NCBI RefSeq assembly: GCF_900105165.1
Contig: NZ_LT629740.1
Location: 4,588,001 to 4,652,000, forward strand
Length of the DNA stretch: 64,000 nucleotides
Direction of reading: 5' to 3'
Origin: Mucilaginibacter mallensis
GTDB taxonomy: Bacteria; Bacteroidota; Bacteroidia; Sphingobacteriales; Sphingobacteriaceae
Notes under the pieces: model-generated
Database searches by the model: none
The model's input: only the letters and a program-made list of their open reading frames with translations
Told to the model about the DNA's origin: nothing
In this document: positions 44,155-51,606 of the stretch, piece after piece
How positions within the stretch are numbered: the first letter of the stretch is position 1
Layout: the number at the start of each line of letters is the position of its first letter
Program-made: the position numbers and the translations under genes

Positions 44155-44326
44155 AGTCCGAAAGTCGGTGAAGTCGGAAAGTCCGAAAGTTGATATTAGT
44201 TTACGAAGAATTGACCAAGACTTTAACTGCAAGTTATAAGATACAAACTTTCGCACTATGAACTAATTCTGTATTTTAGCCAACTTAAAGACTTTCGGAC
44301 TTTTCCGACTTCCGGACTTTCGGACT
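44155..44326. repeat. Word-reiteration hairpin (AGTCCGAAAG words) spanning a divergent promoter
   Basis: The left arm (44155-44190) carries AGTCCGAAAGTCGG and GGAAAGTCCGAAAGT. The right arm (44291-44326) is the near-perfect complement. About 100 bases lie between the arms. Because gltX and the kinase gene diverge here, this hairpin cannot be a simple terminator for either. Confidence 0.82.
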
Positions 44327-44333
44327 GAAATAT

Positions 44334-45560
44334 ATGAACCCATACCAACAGAAAAAGCGCTGGAAATATATACTGGTTACCTTTGCAATAATTATTGCCA
44401 GCGGCTCTTTACTCTATACAAATCACCTGGTAAAAAACATCTCCAAATCGGAGCGTACACGTGCGCAGATATGGGCCATGAGCATGCGGCAAATGACCTC
44501 ATCTGATGATAATGACTTTTTACAGTATGTTACTGCTGTACGCGATAGTACGCTTGTACCAGCAATTGTGGTTGATGAAAAGGGAAATATCAAATATGTG
44601 AGGGGGCTCGATTCTACTAAAACCAATATAAATATCCCGGGAAACGACAAAGTAAAAGGCGCAGCGAAATATGATCCTGAGTATTTCCAAAAGGAACTGG
44701 TCTACATGAAAAAACAACATGAGCCCATAGAGTTAACCATGCTGAACACCCGTTACATGGTTTATTATAAGGACTCGGCATTATTGCAGGAGCTCAGGAT
44801 CTTCCCTTATGTACAGCTTTCGGTTATCGCTATATTTTTATTGGTGGCTTATACGGCATTTAATTCCTCACGCAAATCCGAACAGAACCAGGTTTGGGTG
44901 GGCCTTGCCAAGGAAACCGCTCACCAGTTGGGCACGCCAATTTCCTCGTTAATGGCATGGCTGGAGCTGATAAAGGAGAAATTCAAGGCCGAAAAGGATC
45001 CGCTGATGGCCGAGATGGAGAACGATATTAAACGACTGGAAATTATTGCCGACAGGTTCTCAAAAATCGGCTCAAAACCAAAACTGGAAGAGCATTCGGT
45101 ATACTACGTGATCAAGGATTTTGTTGATTATTTCAGCGTAAGGGTGAGCAGTAATATTAACTTTGAAATAACCGGCAACCCTTATTTACAAGCTGGCTTA
45201 AATGTACCGCTGTTCGACTGGGTACTGGAGAACCTCCTTAAAAATGCGGTAAACGCAATTGAAGGCAAGGGCAAAATTAAAGTGGAAATAAGCCAGAACA
45301 AAACCAAAAAGAACCAGATACTGATAGATATTACCGATACCGGCAAGGGCATACCACGCTCTAAGTTTGATACCGTATTTCAACCTGGATATACTACCCG
45401 TAAACGTGGCTGGGGATTAGGCCTGTCGCTTACCAAAAGGATTGTAAAAAATTACCACAATGGCGATGTTTTTGTACGCGACTCGGAGGTGGGGAAAGGC
45501 ACAACTTTCAGAATAATACTAAAGAAAACCAACAATGATAAACAAACCACAACCCGGTGA
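44334..45560 (+). CDS. Membrane sensor histidine kinase
   Basis: The 408-residue kinase has two transmembrane helices (about 12-32 and 160-180) around a periplasmic region of about 125 residues. It shows the H-box LAKETAHQLGTPISS, N-box LENLLKNAVNAI, G1 ITDTGKGIP and G2 GWGLGLSLTKRIV. No response regulator gene is adjacent, so it is an orphan in this window. Its last 26 bases overlap a DinB-like gene in another frame, so the two are co-expressed. Confidence 0.9.
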   Translation: MNPYQQKKRWKYILVTFAIIIASGSLLYTNHLVKNISKSERTRAQIWAMSMRQMTSSDDNDFLQYVTAVRDSTLVPAIVVDEKGNIKYVRGLDSTKTNINIPGNDKVKGAAKYDPEYFQKELVYMKKQHEPIELTMLNTRYMVYYKDSALLQELRIFPYVQLSVIAIFLLVAYTAFNSSRKSEQNQVWVGLAKETAHQLGTPISSLMAWLELIKEKFKAEKDPLMAEMENDIKRLEIIADRFSKIGSKPKLEEHSVYYVIKDFVDYFSVRVSSNINFEITGNPYLQAGLNVPLFDWVLENLLKNAVNAIEGKGKIKVEISQNKTKKNQILIDITDTGKGIPRSKFDTVFQPGYTTRKRGWGLGLSLTKRIVKNYHNGDVFVRDSEVGKGTTFRIILKKTNNDKQTTTR

Positions 45561-46050
45561 ATACGCGCCATACGCTGCGGGCTATGTAAATAAAGTACCT
45601 AACGGCCCGGTATTAGAAATATTGGACTACCTGAAAGACAGCACCTATAATTTTTTTGCCAGGATGACCGATGAGCAGGCCGATTATGCTTATGCCGAAG
45701 GAAAATGGACATTAAAGGAAGTATTGGGCCATATGATAGATACGGAAAGAGTATTTGCTTTCCGCGCCCTGTGCTTTTCGCGCGGTGAGCAGCAGCATTT
45801 CCCCGGTTTCGACCAGGAGCAGTATGTGCAAAATTCAACTTTTGATAGCCGTACTATACAGGATCTCGCGTTGGAGTTTAAAGTGGTACGTGAGTCAAGT
45901 TTGTTCCTGTACCGCTCGCTTACTGAAGAACAAAGTTTATTGAAAGGTACTGCCAGTAATTACTCAACATCGGTACGGGCACTCGTTTATATGACAGCGG
46001 GGCACGAGCTGTATCATTTGGATCTGATAAAAGAGAACTACATTAAGTAA
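45535..46050 (+). CDS. DinB-family metal-binding protein
   Basis: This 171-residue four-helix protein of the DinB/YfiT superfamily carries a probable metal triad: His in VLGHMIDTER and the pair in TAGHELYHLDL. Members include thiol transferases, but the substrate here is unknown. The start overlaps the kinase gene by 26 bases. It is unrelated to the DNA polymerase also named DinB at 53370. Confidence 0.88.
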   Translation: MINKPQPGEYAPYAAGYVNKVPNGPVLEILDYLKDSTYNFFARMTDEQADYAYAEGKWTLKEVLGHMIDTERVFAFRALCFSRGEQQHFPGFDQEQYVQNSTFDSRTIQDLALEFKVVRESSLFLYRSLTEEQSLLKGTASNYSTSVRALVYMTAGHELYHLDLIKENYIK

Positions 46051-46054
46051 TTGA

Positions 46055-46134
46055 GCTGAAAGCTAAAAGGCGAAAGGTTAAAGGTAAAATCATACCTTAA
46101 TAAACCTTTCGCCTTTATCCTTTTGCCTTTCAGT
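46055..46134. repeat. Word-reiteration hairpin (AAAGGCGAAAGG words), convergent genes
   Basis: The left arm (46055-46086) carries GCTGAAAGC, AAAAGGCGAAAGG and TTAAAGG. The right arm (46092-46134) is CCTTTCGCC, ATCCTTTTGCC and TTTCAG. It lies between converging genes and may terminate both. Confidence 0.8.
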
Positions 46135-46161
46135 CTTAAAATTACCTTTCAACTCCAAAAA

Positions 46162-46554
46162 CTATTCTTCGCCCTTTTTCTCCCTCATTGAGGCTGCAAT
46201 GTGTTTGTCATTATTCTTTTTCTCCATCAGGTAAGAGATAAACAGACCCAGGCCACCGAATATGGCTATTAAACCAAAGTACATTGCAGGGTTATCATCA
46301 TCGTGGAATACGCTTCTATCTAATGTGTAAGCCAGGCACAAACCCAAACCAGCACCTATTAATAATAATCCCCATTTTAAAGTTTGATAAGGCGCTGATG
46401 GTGTTGGATGTGGCTTATAAGCGCGGGGGTCCATTCCGCGTTCTATCATCGCCATTCTTTCGCGTTTGTATAAGTATACTATACCAAATACCATTGCAAA
46501 CATTGCAATCGGAACCAAAATTGGTATTAAAACGCCTAGTTGTTCTGAGTCCAT
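46162..46554 (-). CDS. DUF6249-like small membrane protein
   Basis: The 130-residue protein has three transmembrane helices (about 7-27, 57-77, 90-112) and a charged C-terminus (MREKKGEE). The segment YKRERMAMIERGMDP between helices one and two is typical of DUF6249. These proteins often accompany ECF sigma/anti-sigma genes, and here such a pair lies 375 bases away in the opposite direction. The function is unknown. Confidence 0.82.
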   Translation of the reverse strand: MDSEQLGVLIPILVPIAMFAMVFGIVYLYKRERMAMIERGMDPRAYKPHPTPSAPYQTLKWGLLLIGAGLGLCLAYTLDRSVFHDDDNPAMYFGLIAIFGGLGLFISYLMEKKNNDKHIAASMREKKGEE

Positions 46555-46680
46555 AATATTTAAATTTAAAGAATTTATTTAATTTTTTGTTTTTTCAAGC
46601 ACCGTATTGGTGTATTTGTAAGCTATGACTACACTGTTTTTAAACAGGTTACAGTTGTTGTGAAAAAGTTTTAAATGATT

Positions 46681-46745
46681 GTCATTCTAAGCGGTAGCAT
46701 TTACACGGCTGCTTGTATAATATATGCTCCGTTCCTCAGCATGAC
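46681..46745. repeat. REP-like element, diverged reversed member of the GGTACGAA family
   Basis: This 65-base element, read on the minus strand, starts GTCATGCTGAGGAACGGAGC and ends GCTTAGAATGAC, with a TATTATACAAGC centre. It is therefore a reversed, shorter relative of 31482-31561. Confidence 0.75.
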
Positions 46746-46761
46746 AATTCTTTATTTATAT

Positions 46762-46845
46762 GTCATTGCGAGCGATAGCGCGGCAACCTCGTCGCGTTCA
46801 ATATATGAGCGACGAGGTTGCTTCGTCGTCCCTCCTCGCAATGAC
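46762..46845. repeat. REP-like palindromic element, CTCGCAATGAC family
   Basis: This 84-base element starts GTCATTGCGAGCGATAGCG and ends CCTCCTCGCAATGAC. It is the reverse-orientation partner of 8316-8399 and has the same length. It lies 16 bases from the preceding element of a different family. Confidence 0.87.
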
Positions 46846-46929
46846 ACGATGGAGGAATAGTGCGAAAAATTTTATCTTTACATTAATGTGTAACCTTAAT
46901 CCGCGGTATGGCGTCATAGAGCTATAACA

Positions 46930-47511
46930 ATGCAGAGCAAGCTATCGGATATAGAACTAATTGAACAAACCCTGGTGGGCGACCAGTCGGCATATGCCGA
47001 CCTGGTTAAGCGGCACCAGCGGTTTGTGTTTACCCTGGCCATGCGGTTTGCCAAAACCAGGGAAGATGCCGAAGAAATTGCACAGGATTGTTTTATAAAG
47101 GCATACCGCTCGCTGGCCTCGTTTCAGCGGCAATCGAAATTTTCCACATGGCTGTATAGCATTGTATATACTACCGCGATGACGGCTCTGCGCAAAAAAC
47201 GGGTTGATACGGATTCTATTGACGATGAAAATACTTTTATTCAGATTGAAAATCAAACCAGCGGTTATGATGTTAATAATGTAGAAAATAAATCAAGGTC
47301 GTACTACCTGAACCAGGCTATAGCCCAGCTTTTGCCTGATGACGCGACTATTATTACCTTGTTTTACAACGGCGAGCAATCGCTTGAAGAAATAGGACAA
47401 ACTATGGGTATGGACCCAAATACGGTTAAGGTTAAACTATTCAGGGCGCGCCAGCGTTTAAAAGAGAAGCTGGAGCGGAATTTAAAAGGTGAGGTGAAAG
47501 AACTGATATGA
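46930..47511 (+). CDS. ECF-type RNA polymerase sigma factor
   Basis: The 193-residue protein shows region 2 (VFTLAMRFAKTREDAEEIAQ, KFSTWLYSIVYTTAM) and region 4 (LPDDATIITLFYNGEQSLEEI, then KLFRARQRLKEKL). It directs transcription of an unknown regulon. The stop overlaps the start of the next gene as ATGA, the usual arrangement for a sigma/anti-sigma pair. Confidence 0.94.
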   Translation: MQSKLSDIELIEQTLVGDQSAYADLVKRHQRFVFTLAMRFAKTREDAEEIAQDCFIKAYRSLASFQRQSKFSTWLYSIVYTTAMTALRKKRVDTDSIDDENTFIQIENQTSGYDVNNVENKSRSYYLNQAIAQLLPDDATIITLFYNGEQSLEEIGQTMGMDPNTVKVKLFRARQRLKEKLERNLKGEVKELI

Positions 47512-48044
47512 ACAGTATAGAAGAAAAACTCTGGAATTACATTGATGGCTCCTGCACGCCAGAGGATGAGCATGCTATTGCTTTGTTGATTGAGCAGGAT
47601 GAGGTGTATCGTAAAAAATACAATGAGTTGGTATTGCTTAATGCTGAGTTTACCGCGATGGAGCTTGACGAGCCGCCAATGGCCTTTACCTACAATGTAA
47701 TGGAAACCATACGTGCCGAACACGCCAGCCAACCGCTTAAAGCGGCTATTGACCAGCGGATAATAAAGGGCATTGGATTGTTCTTTGTGTTTACCATCAG
47801 CATTATATTAATAGTTGCTTTGGCGAGTATTCATTGGTCGGCCATTTTTGCAAGCAGCAGTCATACGCCGTCAAAAATAGCGCTTCCTGATCTGCGAAAC
47901 CTGTTTACAGGGCCTGTAATGAAAGGCTTCTTGTTTTTTGATGTAGTTTTAGGCTTGTATTTATTTGATACTTATCTGCGTAAAAAAGGATTGGCAAAAG
48001 CAAACAACAGTGTTCAAACTACAGGACAGCAGAAACAACAATAA
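47508..48044 (+). CDS. Probable membrane-bound anti-sigma factor
   Basis: The 178-residue protein has a cytoplasmic N-terminal helical domain beginning EEKLWNYIDGSCTPEDEHAI, and two transmembrane helices (about 85-108 and 132-152). The start is coupled to the sigma gene by a four-base overlap. No zinc-binding HxxxCxxC motif is seen. The anti-sigma role is inferred from position, N-terminal similarity to anti-sigma domains and topology. Confidence 0.78.
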   Translation: MNSIEEKLWNYIDGSCTPEDEHAIALLIEQDEVYRKKYNELVLLNAEFTAMELDEPPMAFTYNVMETIRAEHASQPLKAAIDQRIIKGIGLFFVFTISIILIVALASIHWSAIFASSSHTPSKIALPDLRNLFTGPVMKGFLFFDVVLGLYLFDTYLRKKGLAKANNSVQTTGQQKQQ

Positions 48045-48155
48045 CATTGACAGCCAAATCTGTTCCGCTATTTATTTGTTGAAATTTGGGGTTTATTTAC
48101 TACAACTACTTTTATTTCAGCAAATTAAAAACAATATTTAGCACATAAGTGTTTT

Positions 48156-48170
48156 TGGCACAATAATTGA
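48156..48170 (+). promoter_or_regulatory. Sigma-54-like promoter motif
   Basis: TGGCAC (48156-48161), five bases, then TTGA (48167-48170) resembles the -24/-12 consensus TGGCAC-N5-TTGC. The spacing between GG and the G of -12 is exactly right; only the final C is A. It would start a transcript near 48181. Confidence 0.4.
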
Positions 48171-48180
48171 AATACAATAC

Positions 48181-48266
48181 ACGAACTAGCATCCTTGCTG
48201 GTTTAATTGTGATAAGGTTTAGGTTGAAAGTCTCCCGACGCAAGGTTGGGAGGCTTTTTATTTTTT
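48181..48266 (+). ncRNA. Candidate small RNA of about 85 nt
   Basis: The stretch between the sigma-54-like motif and the terminator has a small AGCA-TCCT-TGCT hairpin and no open frame with a start signal. It could instead be only the 3' untranslated end of the sigma/anti-sigma mRNA, 140 to 220 bases after its stop codon. Confidence 0.3.
48228..48266 (+). terminator. Strong intrinsic terminator
   Basis: AAGTCTCCCGAC pairs with GTTGGGAGGCTT and is followed by TTTTTATTTTTT. It ends the sigma/anti-sigma transcript or the candidate sRNA. Confidence 0.88.
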
Positions 48267-48288
48267 AGGGGAATTGCTCCAATGGGAT

Positions 48289-48360
48289 GTCATGCTGAGC
48301 GCTAGTCGAAGCATGAGCGTAAAGGCCTGCCCACATGCTTCGACTAGCGCTGAGCATGAC
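48289..48360. repeat. REP-like element, GCGCTAGTCGAAGCATG family, copy 2
   Basis: This is a 72-base near-identical copy of 40740-40811, differing at two positions in the right arm. The arms of 27 bases match at 26 positions. Confidence 0.9.
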
Positions 48361-48380
48361 GCTTGCCTCCTTTTTCAGCT

Positions 48381-49394
48381 TTACAAAAAACTTATCACCA
48401 CACCACCCCTAACCGGATGCCCCGTACAAGTTAAAACCCAGCCCTGCGACAGATCAAGATCAGTAAGCACATCATTTTTAACCATACTTACCCCACCACC
48501 CTTGCACATAGCTGTACAGGCCGAACAAATGCCATTACGGCAGCTATACGGTAATTGAATGCCATTTTGTAAGGCAGCCTGTAAAATTGATTGGTTTTCG
48601 CCAACAACCAGGTCGTAAGTTTCAGTTTTAAACTTTATTCTAATAGTAAGTGGCGGGAAGTTTATGGCGCTTTCGGTTACGCTAATAGTTTCCAATACAA
48701 AATTCTCTTTTCGTATCTGCGCGGGTTCAATTCCCATATATAATAGGGTGAGCCGTATCATGCGCATATAGGTAAACGGGCCGCATAAATAAAATTCAGC
48801 TTTAGTCAAATCATGCTTTATAGCTTGCTTAACCAGTTGCTCAACTATAATATTATTTAGCCTTTTACCGTCGCTGCTCAGTAATTTTATGACAGTCAAT
48901 CTGTCAGAGTAGCTGACTGTCAGTGCATTTAATTCCCCATTGAATAGAATCGATTCCGCATCCGTGCTGCTATATATTAAAGTGATCCTGCTTTTACCGG
49001 GGCGCTTAAGGGTATATTTAAGCTGCGATAATATGGGCGTTATCCCACTGCCGGCGGCAAAGAGTATAATATCTTTTTCATCAGCAAAATCCTGGAGAAT
49101 GAACCTGCCTGCCGGGGCTTCGGCATTTATAATATCACCCGGTTTAATTTTAGTTAACAAAAAGCGTGAAATCTCGCCATTGACTATCCGTTTAACGGTG
49201 ATGGCCAGCAAATCCTCATCAGGCGATGAGCTTAATGAATATGACCTGCGGATCTCTTCGTTATGATGATCGAATATCAGCGTAATAAACTGCCCGGCTT
49301 TATAAGTAATTGGCTTGCCATCAGCCTCGCTCAATAAAAAAGTGGCCGTATCCGGCAGTTCCCATTTTATAGCTTCAACTTTTAAACGGAGCAT
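48381..49394 (-). CDS. FAD/NAD(P)H and 2Fe-2S reductase (PaaE/HmpX-like)
   Basis: This 337-residue flavoprotein has an FAD-binding domain (RRSYSLSSSPDE near residue 50), an NAD(P)-binding domain (LFAAGSGITPILSQL, then FYLCGPFTYMR) and a C-terminal plant-type ferredoxin domain (CRNGICSACTAMC, then WVLTCTGHP). It passes electrons from NAD(P)H to an unknown partner oxygenase or desaturase. It lies 3 bases after the quinone oxidoreductase-like gene, probably in one operon. Confidence 0.9.
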   Translation of the reverse strand: MLRLKVEAIKWELPDTATFLLSEADGKPITYKAGQFITLIFDHHNEEIRRSYSLSSSPDEDLLAITVKRIVNGEISRFLLTKIKPGDIINAEAPAGRFILQDFADEKDIILFAAGSGITPILSQLKYTLKRPGKSRITLIYSSTDAESILFNGELNALTVSYSDRLTVIKLLSSDGKRLNNIIVEQLVKQAIKHDLTKAEFYLCGPFTYMRMIRLTLLYMGIEPAQIRKENFVLETISVTESAINFPPLTIRIKFKTETYDLVVGENQSILQAALQNGIQLPYSCRNGICSACTAMCKGGGVSMVKNDVLTDLDLSQGWVLTCTGHPVRGGVVISFL

Positions 49395-49397
49395 AGT

Positions 49398-50393
49398 TTA
49401 GGCGCGTAAAACTATCTTACCAAACTGCGATGAGTTTTCCATCTTTTTCACTGCTTTATCGGCATTGGCTAAAGGGAACACCTCATCAATTACAGGTATT
49501 ATTTTGTGCTTATTCACCAGCTCCAGCATCGCCTTAAAATCATCCGGACTACCCATCATGGTGCCGATGATCTGTAATTGCCGCCAAAAGATCTTACGCC
49601 CGTTTAAAGGCGGGATATTTCCAGCCGTACCACCAAATATCACAATTCGCCCACCGGGATTACACAGATCAGGCAGCTTGGCAAAACCATCGCCCAAAGC
49701 GCTGTCGATGATCACATCAAAGCCTCCGGCCAATTGCAGCAATTGTTCGGCCCAATCCTGCGCTTTATAATTTACACCTGCCGATGCACCCAGTTGCCTT
49801 GCCCGCTCAATTTTATCTCCCGAACCCGAGGTTACAAACACATGGCAACCCGCTGCTTTTGCCAGTTGCAGGGCAAATACGCCTGTGCCGCCGCCAACGC
49901 CGGTTATCAAAACCTTATCGCCCTTTTTAGCTTTACCTTTGGTAAACAAGGCACGATAGGTAGTTAAAGCAGCAAGCGGTATCGCCGCTGCATGCTCCCA
50001 ATCCAAATGCGCAGGCTTATGATGCAGGTGCCGCGCCTGTACTTTCACATATTCAGCAAAAGTACCATCAGCCGGCAGGCCGAGTATCTTAAAATCATCC
50101 GACTGGAAATTATCATTCTCGCCCCAACCATAACCGGGGTTAATGATCACCTCCTGCCCTATCCAATGCCGATCGGCCTTGTCGCCGACTTCAACCACTA
50201 CTCCCGCCCCATCAGAGCCTAATATGGTAGGGTATTTTATTCCCGCATATTTACCTACGGTTATCCAGTAATCGCGGCGGTTTAAGGCTGCGGCCTTTAT
50301 CTGCACAAGGGCTTCGCCGGGAGCTAAGGTTGGCTTATCAACTTCTTTAAATACAAGAGGCTTATCAGGGCCTTCTAAAACAATGGCTTTCAT
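49398..50393 (-). CDS. Medium-chain dehydrogenase/reductase, quinone oxidoreductase type
   Basis: The ATG at 50393 starts MKAIVLEGPDKPLVFKEVDKP; an upstream extension is unlikely. The 331-residue protein has the MDR fold with GroES-like N-terminus (ALNRRDYWITVGK, LGSDGAGVVVEVGD) and a Rossmann motif VLITGVGGGTGVFALQLAKA. The structural-zinc cysteines are absent, as in NADPH:quinone reductases. The substrate is unknown. It precedes the ferredoxin-type reductase by three bases. Confidence 0.88.
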   Translation of the reverse strand: MKAIVLEGPDKPLVFKEVDKPTLAPGEALVQIKAAALNRRDYWITVGKYAGIKYPTILGSDGAGVVVEVGDKADRHWIGQEVIINPGYGWGENDNFQSDDFKILGLPADGTFAEYVKVQARHLHHKPAHLDWEHAAAIPLAALTTYRALFTKGKAKKGDKVLITGVGGGTGVFALQLAKAAGCHVFVTSGSGDKIERARQLGASAGVNYKAQDWAEQLLQLAGGFDVIIDSALGDGFAKLPDLCNPGGRIVIFGGTAGNIPPLNGRKIFWRQLQIIGTMMGSPDDFKAMLELVNKHKIIPVIDEVFPLANADKAVKKMENSSQFGKIVLRA

Positions 50394-50553
50394 TATTAAT
50401 TTATAAGTTGGTGTAAAGATTAAATACAACTTAAAAATCTTTATTGCGTTTTAATTTAATCTTCACGTCAAGTACGAAAAATACAGCTAATTATATTATT
50501 CCGATGCAATTATTATCTATTTATAAAGTAACGAATAAATTAAATGCAGATGT

Positions 50554-50787
50554 ATGGAAAGGATCGAGATCGTTTTAAAAAACATTAAGAAAATCAGGAA
50601 ATTTAAAAATATCACTCAATTAGATATCGCCATTAAACTAAACATTTCACAAAACGCCTATAGTAAAGTTGAGCTGGGGAATACTTTAATATCATTAAAT
50701 CTGCTTTTTAAAATTGCTGATATTTTAGGCCAGGACATTAATGAACTATTACTAACCGATAAAATCATCAAGCAAAAAAATTGGTGA
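50554..50787 (+). CDS. Small XRE-family DNA-binding protein
   Basis: This 77-residue protein is a single helix-turn-helix domain of the Cro/C1 type: IRKFKNITQLDIAIKLNIS, then QNAYSKVELG and IADILGQDINELL. It has a lysine-rich composition and is more AT-rich than its neighbours. It stands alone between oppositely oriented genes, and no target operator is evident. Confidence 0.85.
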   Translation: MERIEIVLKNIKKIRKFKNITQLDIAIKLNISQNAYSKVELGNTLISLNLLFKIADILGQDINELLLTDKIIKQKNW

Positions 50788-50827
50788 TACACTAAAAGCT
50801 GTCCCTAAATAATTTTCAATCATAAAA

Positions 50828-50858
50828 AAACGGCAGAGCTTATGTAACCCTGCCGTTT
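50828..50858 (-). terminator. Intrinsic terminator of the superoxide dismutase gene
   Basis: AAACGGCAG and CTGCCGTTT form a nine-base stem. On the minus strand it is followed by a T-run. Between it and the sod stop lies a CCCCCTTCAGGGGG palindrome like those at 63001-63022 and 63098-63119. Confidence 0.82.
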
Positions 50859-50896
50859 CAGTAATTCCTCATTCCCCCTTCAGGGGGTCAGGGGGC

Positions 50897-51505
50897 TTAT
50901 ACCGCTTTCGCGTACAATTCAGAAACGTGGTTCCAGTTGATCACATTCCATATAGCCGCTAAATAATCAGGGCGACGGTTTTGGTATTTCAGGTAGTAAG
51001 CATGTTCCCAAACATCGATACCTAAAACTGGTGTGCCTTTTACTTCAGCAATATCCATTAAAGGATTATCCTGGTTAGGGGTTGATGTTACCGCTAATTT
51101 CTTATCAGGCGTAACAATTAACCATGCCCAACCTGAACCGAAACGGGTTGCACCAGCTTCAGATACTTTAGTTTTAAATTCATCAAATGAACCAAAAGTA
51201 CTTTTGATAGCATCAGCTAAAGCGCCTGTAGGCTCGCCGCCACCGTTTGGTGAAAGCAATGTCCAGAATAAAGTGTGGTTATAATGACCGCCACCATTGT
51301 TACGTACTGCTGGTGGGAATTTCGAAATGTTTTTTATGATATCATCAATGCTGCTGTCAGCCTCAGGTTTACCTTCCAGTGCTTTGTTTAAGTTGGTAAC
51401 ATAAGCCTGGTGGTGCTTGCCGTGGTGAATTTCCATGGTCAATTTATCAATATGCGGTTCTAATGCATCGGTAGCGTAAGGTAACGCCGGTAGTGTGAAT
51501 GCCAT
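50897..51505 (-). CDS. sodA: Superoxide dismutase, Mn/Fe family
   Basis: This 202-residue enzyme dismutates superoxide. The metal ligands appear in EIHHGKHHQAYV, NNGGGHYNHTLFW and the IDVWEHAYYLKYQNRRPDY signature (Asp and His). TPNQDNPL, with Gln before the Asp, points to the manganese-type active site, but many Bacteroidota enzymes accept either metal. No signal peptide is present, so it is cytoplasmic. A TATATTTG promoter box lies upstream. Confidence 0.94.
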   Translation of the reverse strand: MAFTLPALPYATDALEPHIDKLTMEIHHGKHHQAYVTNLNKALEGKPEADSSIDDIIKNISKFPPAVRNNGGGHYNHTLFWTLLSPNGGGEPTGALADAIKSTFGSFDEFKTKVSEAGATRFGSGWAWLIVTPDKKLAVTSTPNQDNPLMDIAEVKGTPVLGIDVWEHAYYLKYQNRRPDYLAAIWNVINWNHVSELYAKAV

Positions 51506-51541
51506 AATGGTGAGTTTTTAAGTTTTAAAGATAGTACTGAG

Positions 51542-51549
51542 CAAATATA
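51542..51549 (-). promoter_or_regulatory. Promoter -7 box of the superoxide dismutase gene
   Basis: TATATTTG on the minus strand fits the TAnnTTTG consensus. It lies 36 bases upstream of the start codon. No clear -33 TTG was seen at the ideal spacing. Confidence 0.5.
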
Positions 51550-51606
51550 AGGTTTGAAACATATTTTTTGTTCTAAATAAATGTCATTTATTGGTTGATT
51601 GTTCAT

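Larger units (their letters stand above)
46555..46929. other. Intergenic region with two REP-like elements
   Basis: This 375-base divergent region separates the DUF6249-like and sigma factor genes. It holds two different REP-like elements in tandem (46681-46745 and 46762-46845). TATCTTTA near 46875 is one base off a -7 box and may belong to the sigma factor promoter. Confidence 0.7.
48045..48380. other. Intergenic region with candidate sRNA and REP-like element
   Basis: This 336-base gap holds no protein gene. It contains a sigma-54-like promoter (48156-48170), a candidate small RNA ending at a strong terminator (48228-48266) and a REP-like element (48289-48360). Confidence 0.65.

Noticed and set aside
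45535..46050. DinB-like gene overlapping the kinase gene as an artefact
   Set aside because: The protein has the complete DinB-superfamily metal triad and normal length, so the 26-base overlap reflects coupling and not a false call.
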